In this document: positions 48,701 through 57,790 of the stretch, piece by piece
How positions within the stretch are numbered: the first letter of the stretch is position 1
Layout of the letters: the number at the start of each line of letters is the position of its first letter
DNA from: Calothrix sp. C42_A2020_038
GTDB lineage: Bacteria > Cyanobacteriota > Cyanobacteriia > Cyanobacteriales > Nostocaceae
Assembly (NCBI GenBank): GCA_015272395.1
Contig: JACYLQ010000027.1
Span: 186,001-250,000 of the forward strand
DNA length: 64,000 bases
Direction: 5' to 3'
Translations under genes and position numbers: made by a program
The notes under the pieces: generated by a model
What the model saw: only the letters and a program-made list of their open reading frames with translations
Databases searched by the model: none
Told to the model about the DNA's origin: nothing

Positions 48701-49006
48701 GAACAAGTTCAAATTTACTTGCCCTTCACGTGTTTGAGAAAATATCTGTACTACACCCTCGGTTGCAGCAAAAGCTTCCTCCAGAGGTCGTGTTATTTCA
48801 TCAACTGCCACTTCCGGTGATACTCCAGGCGCCGGAATGTTAACGCCAATTCGGGGATAAGTAATTGATGGCAGTAAATCTACTGGTAATTGCAAAATAA
48901 AAAATATACCAAGTACCATTACTGCCAGCGTCAACATCAGCGTACCGATATGCTGGCGAATAGAAACTGCGCTGATGCTAAATCCTGTGGTGTTAGTTTG
49001 CTGCAT
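45785..49006 (-). CDS. RND-family efflux transporter, AcrB-like
   Basis: The ATG at 49006 (MQQTNTTGFSISAVSIRQ) was preferred over one 29 codons upstream. About 1073 residues with the RND architecture: first membrane segment (LMLTLAVMVLGIFFILQLPV), porter loop APGVSPEVAVDEITRPLEEA, the GGLALGVGIVVDNSIVMLEN motif with the proton-relay Asp, and a second-half copy including VGIVVNNAIIMVELAN. It is a proton-driven exporter of drugs or other small molecules in complex with the membrane fusion protein encoded just upstream and a TolC-like channel not present here. Substrate unknown. Confidence 0.93.
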   Translation of the reverse strand: MQQTNTTGFSISAVSIRQHIGTLMLTLAVMVLGIFFILQLPVDLLPSITYPRIGVNIPAPGVSPEVAVDEITRPLEEAFAATEGVVQIFSQTREGQVNLNLFFQPGGNIDQALNDATAAFNRARSRLPDTIEEPRIFKVDPSQLPVYEFALTSPSLQAVQLRVFGEEELARELGVVPGVAGVDVSGGVQEEINVNIDLDRLQALGVGLTNVLNELRDRNQDISGGRIFGRNSEPLTRTVGRFQNADEIRNLSFEVSSPTSSNSSSTVTPNRRVYLRDFASVIDGTENQRLFAFLNRQPAVKVSIQKQPDANTITVVEGVKKRLDELRTSGVIPQEMTLTATLDESRFISNSITNVTTSGLIGAGLAALAVLLFLGSLRQTFIIVFAIPLATLAAIIFMGLFGLSINVFSLGGLALGVGIVVDNSIVMLENIAEGVGVTPGKDSKTKLNQRETILKAQQSSSQVESALIASTSTNLVAVLPFLLIGGFISLLFNELILTISFSVAASILIAVTVVPMLTSRMLAWRVSSGLSKFWFLREFNRRFEGATRGYSGFLGQVLRYRLLVIGLAILLFGGGSLWMAPQIPQEILPRISTGQANLNAQFPPGTPLETNRKVMAAVDEILAKQPETEYVFSTVGGALFGSNTFQNPLRSTSTITLKPGTNVEQYVERVTREFNQLNLVGVRLRIAPGQVRGLILSNSPVRGADIDVILQSENAEALQKAGRQVLSTLEEKVRSARFRPDADDRQPEIQILPDWERLASLGLTTSNIGNTIQTAIEGSTPTQLQRGNRLVDVRVQLNRESIQATSQLERLPLFTNSNRQVRLSDVARIVEGRAPGEIQRINQRQVFLIAGNLTQGASLGNAITEVNQVLDSIQLPQGVSVLPSAAVESNQQLQSSLGLLGGLAAFLVFVVMAVQYNSLIDPLVIMFTIPLALAGGIFGLYITKTAIGATVIVGAVLLVGIVVNNAIIMVELANQIRERKGINRQTAILEAAPQRLRPVLMTTITTVLGMFPLALGIGEGSEFLQPLGVVVFSGLSLATVLTLFIIPCFYVMLHDFVRFRWAKSMLSKFGIKF

Positions 49007-49120
49007 TGTAAATAAAGATTTATTAATCTTGACTTTACGTAAATCTCGTATATCTTCTTTTCTTTGCAGTTGTTTTAAAAAAACGAACCGCATTTACGTT
49101 CGTTTGCAAAGAAAGAATAC

Positions 49121-50515
49121 TTATGTTCTCTCAGAAACTATTGAAATTCTGACGGTTTCACCATCTTTGAGCGGTTTACTGCTTCTAACTACAAAAGATT
49201 CACCTGGTTCCAGCCCTGATAGAATCTCAACTTGACCATCACCTCGTTGCCCCAGTGTCACACTTCTTGCATTCACCGTTGGTTTCTCGGCGCCTTTTGC
49301 CAACACAAAAATTGTGCCTTGACGATTTTGAGTTGCATCTCCAGTTGAAGCTTGTCCCTCTCTTGCTTTATTTCCTGCTTCACTTTCAACTAAGGCTGTT
49401 TGCGGTATGACAACTCGTGCTTGTGTATCAGCATCGAAAGATACTCTTGCTAAAAGCCCACTCGATATCTTATTGCTGCTATTTTGAATATCTATCTCAA
49501 CAGGTATCAAACGCGCGATAGCATCACCAGTTGGAGAAATCCGACCAACTGTACCTGTAAAAGTCTGATTAGGAAATGCATCCAACCTAACTTGCACTGA
49601 CTGCCCAACTCGAACTGTTCCCAGTTCTAACTCCGAGAGTTGCACTATAACTTTGACACGGTTAAAATCACTAATCTTTAAAATTTCATTACCAGGTTGC
49701 AGTAAATCACCTGGTTCGGAAACTTTTTCTGCAACTACACCATTAATGGGGGATATTAACCTAGCATAAGAAAGGCGTTTTCTAGCTTCAGCAACTACTG
49801 CTTGTTGGGCAACAACTCGACCTTGGGCTGTTGTAACTGCTTGTTCTTCTGTACTCACTTGGGAAATTGCTGCGCGCAACGCTTGGGCAGCAGTTTGAGC
49901 TTCAGTACGACTCTGTTCAGCTGCTTGTTCAGCAATAGCCCCTTCTTTGAATAATCTTTGCTGACGTCTAGCATTAGATTGTGCTTGTGTTAGTTCTAAC
50001 CGTAACCGTTCGACTTCTGCTTTACGGTTAGCTACTTGCGTATTTGCCTTCGATACTTCTGATTTCAGCGAAGCCAGTTCCGCCTCTGCTTGATTTAATG
50101 CTGTTACTAGCAATGCATCATCGACTTGTCCGATAACTTGCCCTTGTTTAACAGTACTTCCAACATCAACTGAAAGTGCTAACAATTGTCCCTCGCTTCG
50201 CGAGCGCAACGACACAGTACGATAAGGCGTTGTTGTACCTGTATATTCCGGCTGTTGTCTTAGTAAACCCTTTCTGGCAACTGCTACATCCACTGGTGTT
50301 GTTATATCACCTCTTGCTGCACTTTGACGTGATTGTGCCTCTGCTACTTCTTTGACATTAGTACCACAACCTGTTATGAAAACTCCAATCACAACTAAAC
50401 ATGCAAACAAAAAATTTTTTCCAGTAATTTGCTTTAATCTAATGCCTCTACCAGGCGCCATCAATAAACCACTCTGTGAAGCATTTTCTGTTACTAATGA
50501 CCTTTGACTTTTCAT
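49121..50515 (-). CDS. RND periplasmic adaptor (membrane fusion) lipoprotein
   Basis: About 464 residues from the ATG at 50515; an alternative GTG lies 13 codons upstream and neither start has a clear ribosome binding site. A hydrophobic stretch and lipobox VFITGC mark a lipid-anchored periplasmic protein. Barrel-sandwich segments flank a long coiled coil (Ala/Gln/Glu-rich, about 150-250), followed by LISPINGVVAEKVSEPGDLL and beta-barrel domains. It links the RND pump to an outer membrane channel. Its stop lies about 115 bases before the RND start, so they form one operon. Confidence 0.92.
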   Translation of the reverse strand: MKSQRSLVTENASQSGLLMAPGRGIRLKQITGKNFLFACLVVIGVFITGCGTNVKEVAEAQSRQSAARGDITTPVDVAVARKGLLRQQPEYTGTTTPYRTVSLRSRSEGQLLALSVDVGSTVKQGQVIGQVDDALLVTALNQAEAELASLKSEVSKANTQVANRKAEVERLRLELTQAQSNARRQQRLFKEGAIAEQAAEQSRTEAQTAAQALRAAISQVSTEEQAVTTAQGRVVAQQAVVAEARKRLSYARLISPINGVVAEKVSEPGDLLQPGNEILKISDFNRVKVIVQLSELELGTVRVGQSVQVRLDAFPNQTFTGTVGRISPTGDAIARLIPVEIDIQNSSNKISSGLLARVSFDADTQARVVIPQTALVESEAGNKAREGQASTGDATQNRQGTIFVLAKGAEKPTVNARSVTLGQRGDGQVEILSGLEPGESFVVRSSKPLKDGETVRISIVSERT

Positions 50516-50968
50516 CCTAAAGAGTTTGCCTATGTCAATTTTCACGTTAATCACCTAGTTGTTAGTTACTAGTGGTCTATATCCGACGTTAGGTATGAAT
50601 CCCTTGACTTGTCAGATTAATTTGCCTAATTTTGGTGTTTTGGGAACCTGACACCTGAAAAACTATTCGCAAGTAAGATATCTACGCACCTGTATACAGT
50701 GCTGACTTTGAAGATAAATTAATGAAAACTATTTTTAAACAAATTTAAAGATATTATCATTATTACATATATACTGAGTAAAGTGCTTAACAAGACATAC
50801 TTACTCAGATTGAAGTATTCACAAAGGATACGAACTATACGAGCGCTAAATAATAATTAATTATATAGCCCAATTTGACTATATTGTTTAATATACATAT
50901 CTTTACCTTTGTCCAACTCTGCCTCAAGATGGAAGATAGATTCGTTCTTAAAAAAAGTCAAGCTTAAA

Positions 50969-50997
50969 ATTCCCGACTTCCTTAAGAAACCGGGAAT
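50969..50997. repeat. dispersed hairpin repeat, copy 4
   Basis: ATTCCCGACTTCCTT / AAGAAACCGGGAAT arms with mismatches; decayed member of the five-copy family. Confidence 0.55.
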
Positions 50998-51042
50998 CTT
51001 AAACCCAGTGGTCTGTATCATTAATTTTGGGATGTTGGCTGC

Positions 51043-51131
51043 AATGGATATAGCGGATGTAACGGATGGAGGATTCTTTGCGACAAAAAAGGTTTAGCCA
51101 CTAAAAACAACTGATCCGTTACATCCGTTGC
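51043..51131. repeat. inverted-repeat element, copy B
   Basis: Left arm GCAATGGATATAGCGGATGT then AACGGAT, right arm ATCCGTTACATCCGTTGC; about 89 bp. Same ends as the element between nrtA and nrtB (18349-18477), with a different short interior. Confidence 0.55.
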
Positions 51132-51231
51132 TAATCTATACCCCAAAACTTTTGACATGAACCAGTAGTTAATTTTGGGGTGCGTTCAAACTGTAAGCTA
51201 AATTCTATCCAGACACTTTGGTATCGCGTCT

Positions 51232-52962
51232 TCAGGGAGTTATAACAATATAAGGAGAAGGAATTGCTTGAGCTTGACCAGCATTGACCAAAGCTTGGTA
51301 AACGAAAGCAGCAACTTCCGCGCGGGTTGCTTCACGGGTTGGGTTGAGTTGTCTAACAGTGGGGTAGTTAACTACTAACCCTCTAGCAGTTGCAGCTGCA
51401 ACTGGACTAGCTGCGTATCCTGGGATACGAGCAGCATCACTAAAGAAAGAATTTACGTTCGGATTGGTAGCAGTTAAACCTAAACCGTTAGCTAACGAAA
51501 CAAGTACCTGTACACGTTGAATTTGCTGTTGTGGTTTGAATGTGCGGTCGGGATAACCAGAAATAAAGCCACCACGTGCGGCAGTTTGGATAACTTGGAA
51601 CCCCCAAAAGTTGCTTGGAACATCAGTAAAGTTAATTGCTTCTCTTCTGGCAGCTGGGTTAAAAGCTCTGGCTATAATAGCCGCAAACTGTGCGCGCGTG
51701 ACGGGTTCATTAGGCTTAAAAGTACCATCAGGAAAACCCGCAATGATATTTCGAGATGCTAAAGCTTCGATATACGCTTTTGCCCAGTTATTAGCATCCA
51801 CGTCTCTAAAAGTGACCGCACCTCCACTTGGTGGTGGTTCAACTTTAGCGACAACTAATTCGACTTTACCTAAAGTACGCGCTGGATCTACATCATTCCC
51901 AACAGCGGTAATTGTTTTATTTGAAGTAAAGTTGTAGATATCAAAGAATTTTTTAGGGTCTTTTGCGCCGTTATTGCGAATCAAATTTTGACCCGGACTT
52001 TCTTGAGTACCTAAGTCAGGTTCAGAATTCTGAATTGCAATCAAGCCATGGTCGCGGTTTTCTCGAATCACGTTGTTTCGTAGTACTGGTGTTGCTGCTC
52101 CATTAACTACAACACCACCGTTATTCTGAATAATTTGATTATCAGTAATTAAAGGTGATGCAGTGTCACTAACTGCAATACCAAAACCTGTACTTTGAAA
52201 CAAATTGTTACGAATTTCACCCTTGGCTTGTTTGGCAATCGAAACGCCGTTACCTTGGTTGAGAGTAAAGATATTATTTTCGATTTTAGGATTTCCCGTA
52301 CCAGTTACAAAAACACCCTCACGAATGCTTTGCGTAAAAGTACTATTTTGAATAGTCGGATTTGTGGATTCTACCCATATACCTGTACCACGTTGATTGG
52401 GATTTGTGACTGTTACTCCGGAAATTACCGCATCATTGCCTGCCAAAATTGTAATATTTTGACGTGCAAAGGTACGGCTAGTATAGAATCCACCACCGCT
52501 AATCAGTACTGCTTGACCTTTGGAATTGTCATCGCCTCTAAGAGTGATTCCTTGTCTTAAATCAATTGGGAACGTTTCGCCACTTTCTGCATTGTAAGTT
52601 CCTGGCGCCAGTTGAATCACAGTACCAACTTGAGCTTGTTTGAGAGCAAAACTAATTGATTTGAATGGTGCTGCTTCTGTTGTTCCGGCACCTGCTGCAT
52701 CATTACCTGTTGTCGGATTAACGTATAATATATTCCTCGTAGCAGGAGTTTGAGCGATACGAACAGGAGTAGTTTGAGCGTTGAGTGTAGCACCATTGCT
52801 GGTAAATGCTGGCACTAAGGTTGAGGCGCCAGAAGCTACAACTACAGCGGATAAAAGACTGGGTAACACGCATGTAGAGACACGGTTAATATTGCCTTTA
52901 CGATTGCGGAATGGGAAACGCGGATTCTTATTTTGTTGGTTGTGTAAACCCTGACGTGTCAT
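51232..52962 (-). CDS. secreted DUF1565 beta-helix protein with SLH domains
   Basis: 576 residues. The N-terminus (about 1-45) is basic then hydrophobic, consistent with an export signal. Residues about 75-340 form a DUF1565/right-handed parallel beta-helix (ILYVNPTTGNDAAGAGTTEA, IQLAPGTYNAESGETFPIDL, then repeated N-x-F and N-x-I turns). Residues about 385-560 hold three S-layer homology repeats (FRDVDANNWAKAYIEALASR, FPDGTFKPNEPVTRAQFAAI, YPDRTFKPQQQIQRVQVLVS). SLH domains anchor proteins to cell-wall polymers, so this is likely a surface or periplasmic carbohydrate-related protein; enzymatic activity not evident. Confidence 0.88.
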   Translation of the reverse strand: MTRQGLHNQQNKNPRFPFRNRKGNINRVSTCVLPSLLSAVVVASGASTLVPAFTSNGATLNAQTTPVRIAQTPATRNILYVNPTTGNDAAGAGTTEAAPFKSISFALKQAQVGTVIQLAPGTYNAESGETFPIDLRQGITLRGDDNSKGQAVLISGGGFYTSRTFARQNITILAGNDAVISGVTVTNPNQRGTGIWVESTNPTIQNSTFTQSIREGVFVTGTGNPKIENNIFTLNQGNGVSIAKQAKGEIRNNLFQSTGFGIAVSDTASPLITDNQIIQNNGGVVVNGAATPVLRNNVIRENRDHGLIAIQNSEPDLGTQESPGQNLIRNNGAKDPKKFFDIYNFTSNKTITAVGNDVDPARTLGKVELVVAKVEPPPSGGAVTFRDVDANNWAKAYIEALASRNIIAGFPDGTFKPNEPVTRAQFAAIIARAFNPAARREAINFTDVPSNFWGFQVIQTAARGGFISGYPDRTFKPQQQIQRVQVLVSLANGLGLTATNPNVNSFFSDAARIPGYAASPVAAATARGLVVNYPTVRQLNPTREATRAEVAAFVYQALVNAGQAQAIPSPYIVITP

Positions 52963-53359
52963 CTTGGTTTGCGTCTATAAAGTACTGAAATATTGGCATA
53001 TCGAACTGGGTATTTTTGCAGCAATGTTGCTATCCAACCCATGCAAAACTATACCCGAAGACTCGCACATTATCAGCACAGTTCCTTGGAAAATTCTTAA
53101 TTTCTATTTACAGATAGATGACAAGATGCCATAGTTTTTCTTAATTTATGCAACTTTTATTAGTCGATTTCGTCAGTTTCTTAAATCACTATATAACTTG
53201 TAAATAAACTTAAAAAATATATTCAGTTTTTCAGACTAGCTAAAAATTAAAATACTCTTCAGATGCCCGACTTTTACAAGAAGTCGGGAATCTTAGCGCT
53301 CGCAAACTAGTAAAACTAATCACATAGACCATCAGAGATTGAATCATGATGAATCATAA
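52963..53359. other. intergenic with hairpin repeat copy 5
   Basis: About 400 AT-rich bases. Only the dispersed hairpin at 53261-53293 stands out. Confidence 0.5.
53261..53293. repeat. dispersed hairpin repeat, copy 5
   Basis: AGATGCCCGACTT / AAGTCGGGAATCT arms with one mismatch and a 7-base loop; member of the five-copy family. Confidence 0.65.
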
Positions 53360-53557
53360 CTAGTAAGCCAGATTTTCTAAAGTTTCACGCAAATACTTTT
53401 GTACTTGCTGTTCTATATGTAATCTTTGATATTTTGAACCTGCTTCGATTAGCCAGCGCTGGAAGCCTGAACTTTGTGCAATTGCGTTTTGTAAACCATT
53501 CCAAATTTCGTTATCTGCAAGAGTTTCGCAATTATTTTCTAAATTAATATTACTCAT
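53360..53557 (-). CDS. small hypothetical protein downstream of infB
   Basis: 65 residues, ATG start with a GGAG site 10 bases upstream. Predicted helical and soluble (NEIWNGLQNAIAQSSGFQRW, YLRETLENLAY). No family recognised. It lies 320 bases after infB on the same strand, beyond a strong hairpin, so it probably has its own promoter. Confidence 0.55.
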   Translation of the reverse strand: MSNINLENNCETLADNEIWNGLQNAIAQSSGFQRWLIEAGSKYQRLHIEQQVQKYLRETLENLAY

Positions 53558-53880
53558 GATCGAAAGCTCCGATAGTGTGAGTTTGAGAGTGAATGGTGCC
53601 GCTCTTGGTCAAGCAAGCATCAATGCACCCAGAAAAAGTTGAAATTAACTATCCCTTTATAAAAGTAGTCTGATTAAAATGCAAATTCTGTTACACTGAT
53701 GACTAAACTACACGAATAATCACGGAAATTGATTAATTAGATGTTTGTATCTCTACTTTCAAATTTTAAGGGCACAACAGTAATTGCGCCCTCTTTATTT
53801 ATATATTATTGATAAATTAGATAGCCAAATCAGAGATTTTAGATTTGGGATTTTAGATTTAATCCCAAATCTAAAATTAG
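53558..53880. other. intergenic between infB and the small gene
   Basis: About 320 bases. Contains the infB terminator hairpin (53839-53874) and presumably the promoter of the 65-residue gene. Confidence 0.5.
53839..53874 (-). terminator. hairpin at the end of the rimP-infB operon
   Basis: Perfect 13-bp arms TTAGATTTGGGAT / ATCCCAAATCTAA with a 10-base loop, 6 bases after the infB stop. No long T-run follows on the minus strand. Confidence 0.6.
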
Positions 53881-56800
53881 CTACGCTCTTGTCGAGGCAA
53901 GGGTTCGGCGTTTTGTGACCATCTGGAAGCCTTCGATGATATCACCTTCTGTCCAATCGTTGAACTTGTCGATACCGATACCACATTCGTAGCCAGCGTT
54001 GACTTCGCGTGCATCTTCTTTCATCCGCTTGAGAGAATCAAGGGCGCCTTCAAAGATGACTTGGCTATTGCGTACAATCCGGACTTTGCAGTTGCGGATA
54101 AGCTTACCGTTTTGAACGTAGCAACCAGCAACAGCACCACGACCAACAGGGAATACGGCACGGACTTCGGCTTGACCCAATGGTTCTTCGACCAATTCGG
54201 GTTCGAGTAGACCTTCGAGGGCGGCTTGAATATCTTCGAGTAACTTGTAGATAATATTGTACTCGCGTACATCTACACCTGCTTCGTCAGCAGCAGATCT
54301 AGCGCCACTAGCGTAGGTAGTATTGAAGCCAATAATAACAGCACCACTGGCTGCGGCTAAGTCGATATCAGTTTGAGTAATCTCACCGGCAGCTGCAAGC
54401 AATAAGCGAATTTGGACTTCGTTTTGCGGAATCTGTTTCAAAGAACCAACAATAGCTTCGACCGAACCTTGAACGTCGCCTTTCAAAATCAAATTGAGTT
54501 CCTTCAATTCGCCTTCCTGTGCCTTCGCGGAAATACCCGCCAAAGTTACACGTCCCTGCATTAAGCGTGATTGGCGAATCTTCTCAGCGCGTTCAGCAGC
54601 AATTGCCCGAGCATCTTTTTCAACTAGGAAGACCTCAAATTCATCACCAGCTGCTGGTACATCGCTCAAGCCTAATACCTCAACAGCAAACGATGGAGAA
54701 GCTGCTTCAACACGTTGACCTCGGTCATCAACCATTGCTCGTACTTTACCAAATACCGAGCCTGCAACTAATATGTCGCCTACTTTTAGGGTACCGTTTT
54801 GAATCAACAAGGTTGCAACTGCTCCCTTGGCTTTATCAAGATGCGCTTCGATAACAGTTCCTTTTGCCGGACGATTTGGGTTCGCGCTGAGTTCTTCGAC
54901 TTCCGCTACCAGCAAAATCATCTCTAATAAAGTATCCAAGTTTTCACCCTTGATGGCACTGACGGGAACCATAATAGTCTCGCCACCCCATTCTTCAGGT
55001 GTCATGTTGTACTGCGTCAGTTCTTGTTTGACACGATCGGGCTGGGCGCCTTCTTTATCAATCTTATTAATTGCGACTACGATAGGTACTTCTGCCGCTT
55101 GTGCGTGGCTAATTGCTTCTACTGTTTGCGGACGCACACCATCATCAGCGGCTACCACTAAAATCGCAATATCCGTAACGCGCGCACCTCGTGCCCGCAT
55201 TGCTGTAAAGGCTTCGTGACCTGGCGTATCAAGGAACACAACTTGTTGCATTTCGCCATTGTGTTCAACATCGACATGGTAGGCGCCAATGTGTTGGGTA
55301 ATACCACCTGCTTCACCAGCTGCGACCTTGGTCTTACGAATCGAGTCGAGTAGGGTGGTCTTACCGTGGTCAACGTGACCCATAATAGTCACGACTGGTG
55401 GACGGCGTTGAAGGTTGTCTAAGTCACCTATCTCAATCATCTCGGTGACTTTACGAGCTTCTGCTTCTTTTTCCTGAGTTTCAACAGGAATTTCTAGCTC
55501 GTTGGCAATTAGAGTAATAGTCGGGATGTCGAGATTTTGGGTAATGCTAACTGGTATACCTTTGATGAAAAGGATTTTGACAATTTCGGTGTCAGCGATA
55601 GCCAAAGCATCAGCCAACTCTTGTACGGTCATTGTTCCAGTGACTATTAGTATTTCTGGACGTTCCTGCTTGACCTCGGTATCGGCGCGACGGCGATTTT
55701 GGTCACGAGAAGAGCTAGCTTTCTTTGCTTTTTGTTGAGTAAGGGTAGCTGCAGTCGGAACTTGTTGAGCAGGTTTCGCGGCTTTTGGTTTGGGAGGACG
55801 AACTATTGCATTGCTGACCTGAACTGTGGTGTGTAGATGTAAATCCTCATCATCAAGAAGGTCTTCTTCGTCAAATTCGTCTTCAATGATCGGTTTTGAG
55901 CGCTTAGTCTTAGCGGCTTTCGCAGCTTTATCTTTAACTTCGTCAATTTCTTCCTCTTGCCATTTTTTACCACCTTTGCTTGGGGCGCGAGGTGGTGTTG
56001 GGCGCCTGAGTTCAGCGACTTCCTCTACTATGCTAGTTTCTTCGCTGGTGCTGCTAGTTTTCTCAGCAGTTGGTGGTCGCGTTGGTGCAACCAGTTTTGG
56101 TGCAGTGGCAACCGATGTGGAATCTGGAGCGTTACGCGAAGGTCTACTGGGACGTTGAACATCGCTACCTGAAGCCTTCTCAGCGTTTTGCCGATTTGCC
56201 TTGTCAGGTTTTCCACCTCCACCTGGACGTGCTGGTTTTGGCGTTCCGGACTGTTGCTCGGTATGTGATCCCCCACCCTTACTAACTTTTGGTTTGCTTG
56301 GGGGTGCTTCGCTACGGTCACGCTTTAATATTGGTTTCTCGGTTTGTGTCAATGCTGGTGATGTCGCGCTTTCTGCTGCCGATGGGCGGCTTGGAGGCGC
56401 CGACAATTGTGGTTTTTGTGGTTTTTCTGGCTTGGCGCGCGGTGCAGTCGATTTCTCAGGTTTTTCGGCTGCGATTTTTTCTGCTGGTTGATTGGAATTG
56501 GGTTTGTTATCCACGTTGACTGCTGGTGCAGGTTGCTGTGTGGTTTCCGATTGGTTACGTGCAACAGGTCGAATAGGTGCCGTCGGCTTCATGGGGGAGA
56601 CTGCTGGAGCGATAGGTCGATGGTTTGAAAGAGATTGAGCTTCGTTATGAGCAGATTGGTTATTGGTGGCGCTGAACGCATCAACGGCGTCGGTATTAGA
56701 GTTATGTAACAATTTAGGTTTGCGAATTTCTAAAATCTGTTGTTTGTTTGCTGTTATCGGTCGATTGCTACCAGCCATTTGTAAATTGTGTTTTTGACTG

Positions 56801-56997
56801 GTGCCATTGTCTTTTTTGATATTAGATGCAGTTAGCTTCTCGGCTTCTAACCGGATGCGTTCTGCCTCTGATTCTGTAATTGTACTACTATGACTCTTAA
56901 CTGAGATATTGAGCTGGTCGCAAATTGCTAATAGCTCTTTATTGTCCAAAGTCAATTCCTTTGATAATTCATAGATTCTAACTTTACCGTTGTTCAT
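53881..56997 (-). CDS. infB: translation initiation factor IF-2
   Basis: The ATG at 56997 ([19 protein letters not shown]) is the family start and has AGGGGAAGAG just upstream; in-frame codons further upstream are not coding. 1038 residues: N-terminal IF2N domain, a long Pro/Lys/Ala-rich low-complexity linker (about 80-440) typical of cyanobacteria, then the GTPase domain with [17 protein letters not shown] and [11 protein letters not shown], and the C-terminal fMet-tRNA-binding domains. It brings initiator tRNA to the 30S subunit. Last gene of rimP-nusA-ylxR-infB. Confidence 0.97.
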   Translation of the reverse strand: MNNGKVRIYELSKELTLDNKELLAICDQLNISVKSHSSTITESEAERIRLEAEKLTASNIKKDNGTSQKHNLQMAGSNRPITANKQQILEIRKPKLLHNSNTDAVDAFSATNNQSAHNEAQSLSNHRPIAPAVSPMKPTAPIRPVARNQSETTQQPAPAVNVDNKPNSNQPAEKIAAEKPEKSTAPRAKPEKPQKPQLSAPPSRPSAAESATSPALTQTEKPILKRDRSEAPPSKPKVSKGGGSHTEQQSGTPKPARPGGGGKPDKANRQNAEKASGSDVQRPSRPSRNAPDSTSVATAPKLVAPTRPPTAEKTSSTSEETSIVEEVAELRRPTPPRAPSKGGKKWQEEEIDEVKDKAAKAAKTKRSKPIIEDEFDEEDLLDDEDLHLHTTVQVSNAIVRPPKPKAAKPAQQVPTAATLTQQKAKKASSSRDQNRRRADTEVKQERPEILIVTGTMTVQELADALAIADTEIVKILFIKGIPVSITQNLDIPTITLIANELEIPVETQEKEAEARKVTEMIEIGDLDNLQRRPPVVTIMGHVDHGKTTLLDSIRKTKVAAGEAGGITQHIGAYHVDVEHNGEMQQVVFLDTPGHEAFTAMRARGARVTDIAILVVAADDGVRPQTVEAISHAQAAEVPIVVAINKIDKEGAQPDRVKQELTQYNMTPEEWGGETIMVPVSAIKGENLDTLLEMILLVAEVEELSANPNRPAKGTVIEAHLDKAKGAVATLLIQNGTLKVGDILVAGSVFGKVRAMVDDRGQRVEAASPSFAVEVLGLSDVPAAGDEFEVFLVEKDARAIAAERAEKIRQSRLMQGRVTLAGISAKAQEGELKELNLILKGDVQGSVEAIVGSLKQIPQNEVQIRLLLAAAGEITQTDIDLAAASGAVIIGFNTTYASGARSAADEAGVDVREYNIIYKLLEDIQAALEGLLEPELVEEPLGQAEVRAVFPVGRGAVAGCYVQNGKLIRNCKVRIVRNSQVIFEGALDSLKRMKEDAREVNAGYECGIGIDKFNDWTEGDIIEGFQMVTKRRTLASTRA

Positions 56998-57455
56998 CCA
57001 CTCTTCCCCTATAAGATTACAGCTTTTGCGGATGGCTGCCAGCATCAAGTACGAGCATCTCCATCCTTCGGTTACTGCTTTTAGGTTGCCGTCGATTCTA
57101 AAATGCCGGTGCCTCCAAGTAAATATAGGAAAGAGAGATGTTTGTTTTAGTGCTGGCATAACCACCGTAGAATCGGTTTAATGCCTTGCGGCTTGTTTGC
57201 GCCACCTTTATCAGTGCCAATTTATGTTCTTTCTTTGTTTTGCTTCCAACTAAGCCTTGCACGACACAATAAGAGTAAACTTAATTTTGAATGGGTATTA
57301 CCAAGCGATTGAAGTAATTTCAACAGCTACGAACACATCCACTCTCATAATACTATTGTGGCATTAACCCCGAAGCTACGCACGATTATTTAGACAAGCT
57401 AGCAGAAGGCTGTTTTTCAAACTGCTTGTAGTCGATCGCAATGAGTAAACGGGGG
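56998..57455. other. spacer between ylxR and infB
   Basis: About 460 bases, unusually long for this conserved operon. Open frames exist on the infB strand but look non-coding. An infB-specific promoter here is possible; none was identified. Confidence 0.45.
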
Positions 57456-57731
57456 TTAAAGCGAAACTTCTGGTTGGGAATCGGCTTGAGCTAATCGTTG
57501 CCATAACCTCTGATAAAGTTCTTCAGAAACTGGTGCGTGCAACACTCGCCCTAATCGATTCTTTTTTTGAGCTACTCCTAAACAAGTTGTATTTGGGCAT
57601 ATATAGGCGGAACGTCCCATACCCTCATCTAATTGTACCTGCCCAGAAGGAAACACGCGGACAATCCGCCAAAACTCTTGCTTTAAAGCGATTTTGCGAC
57701 AGCTTAAGCAACGTCTATAATTTGGTTTCAT
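57456..57731 (-). CDS. ylxR: YlxR-family RNA-binding protein
   Basis: 91 residues of the YlxR (DUF448) family: RRCLSCRK at the start, VFPSGQVQLDEGMGRSAYIC in the middle and KKNRLGRVL. The family is nucleoid- or RNA-associated and is almost always encoded between nusA and infB, as here. It lies 59 bases after nusA. Confidence 0.93.
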   Translation of the reverse strand: MKPNYRRCLSCRKIALKQEFWRIVRVFPSGQVQLDEGMGRSAYICPNTTCLGVAQKKNRLGRVLHAPVSEELYQRLWQRLAQADSQPEVSL

Positions 57732-57790
57732 GGGCTATTACAGTGATCAGATGCCGTTTGTTAAAAAAATCTAATTTTTTTTGAGTCTAA

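Larger units (their letters stand above)
50516..51231. other. intergenic with two repeat elements
   Basis: About 700 AT-rich bases containing hairpin repeat copy 4 (50969-50997) and copy B of the GCAACGGAT inverted-repeat element (51043-51131). No gene seen. Confidence 0.55.

Noticed and set aside
45785-50515. RND pump and adaptor as the exporter of the double-glycine proteins
   Set aside because: Convergent orientation, no C39 peptidase domain, and RND pumps move small molecules; adjacency is probably coincidental.
56028-56628. Several open frames on both strands inside the infB linker region
   Set aside because: Explained as shadows of the Pro/Ala/Lys-rich low-complexity part of IF-2.
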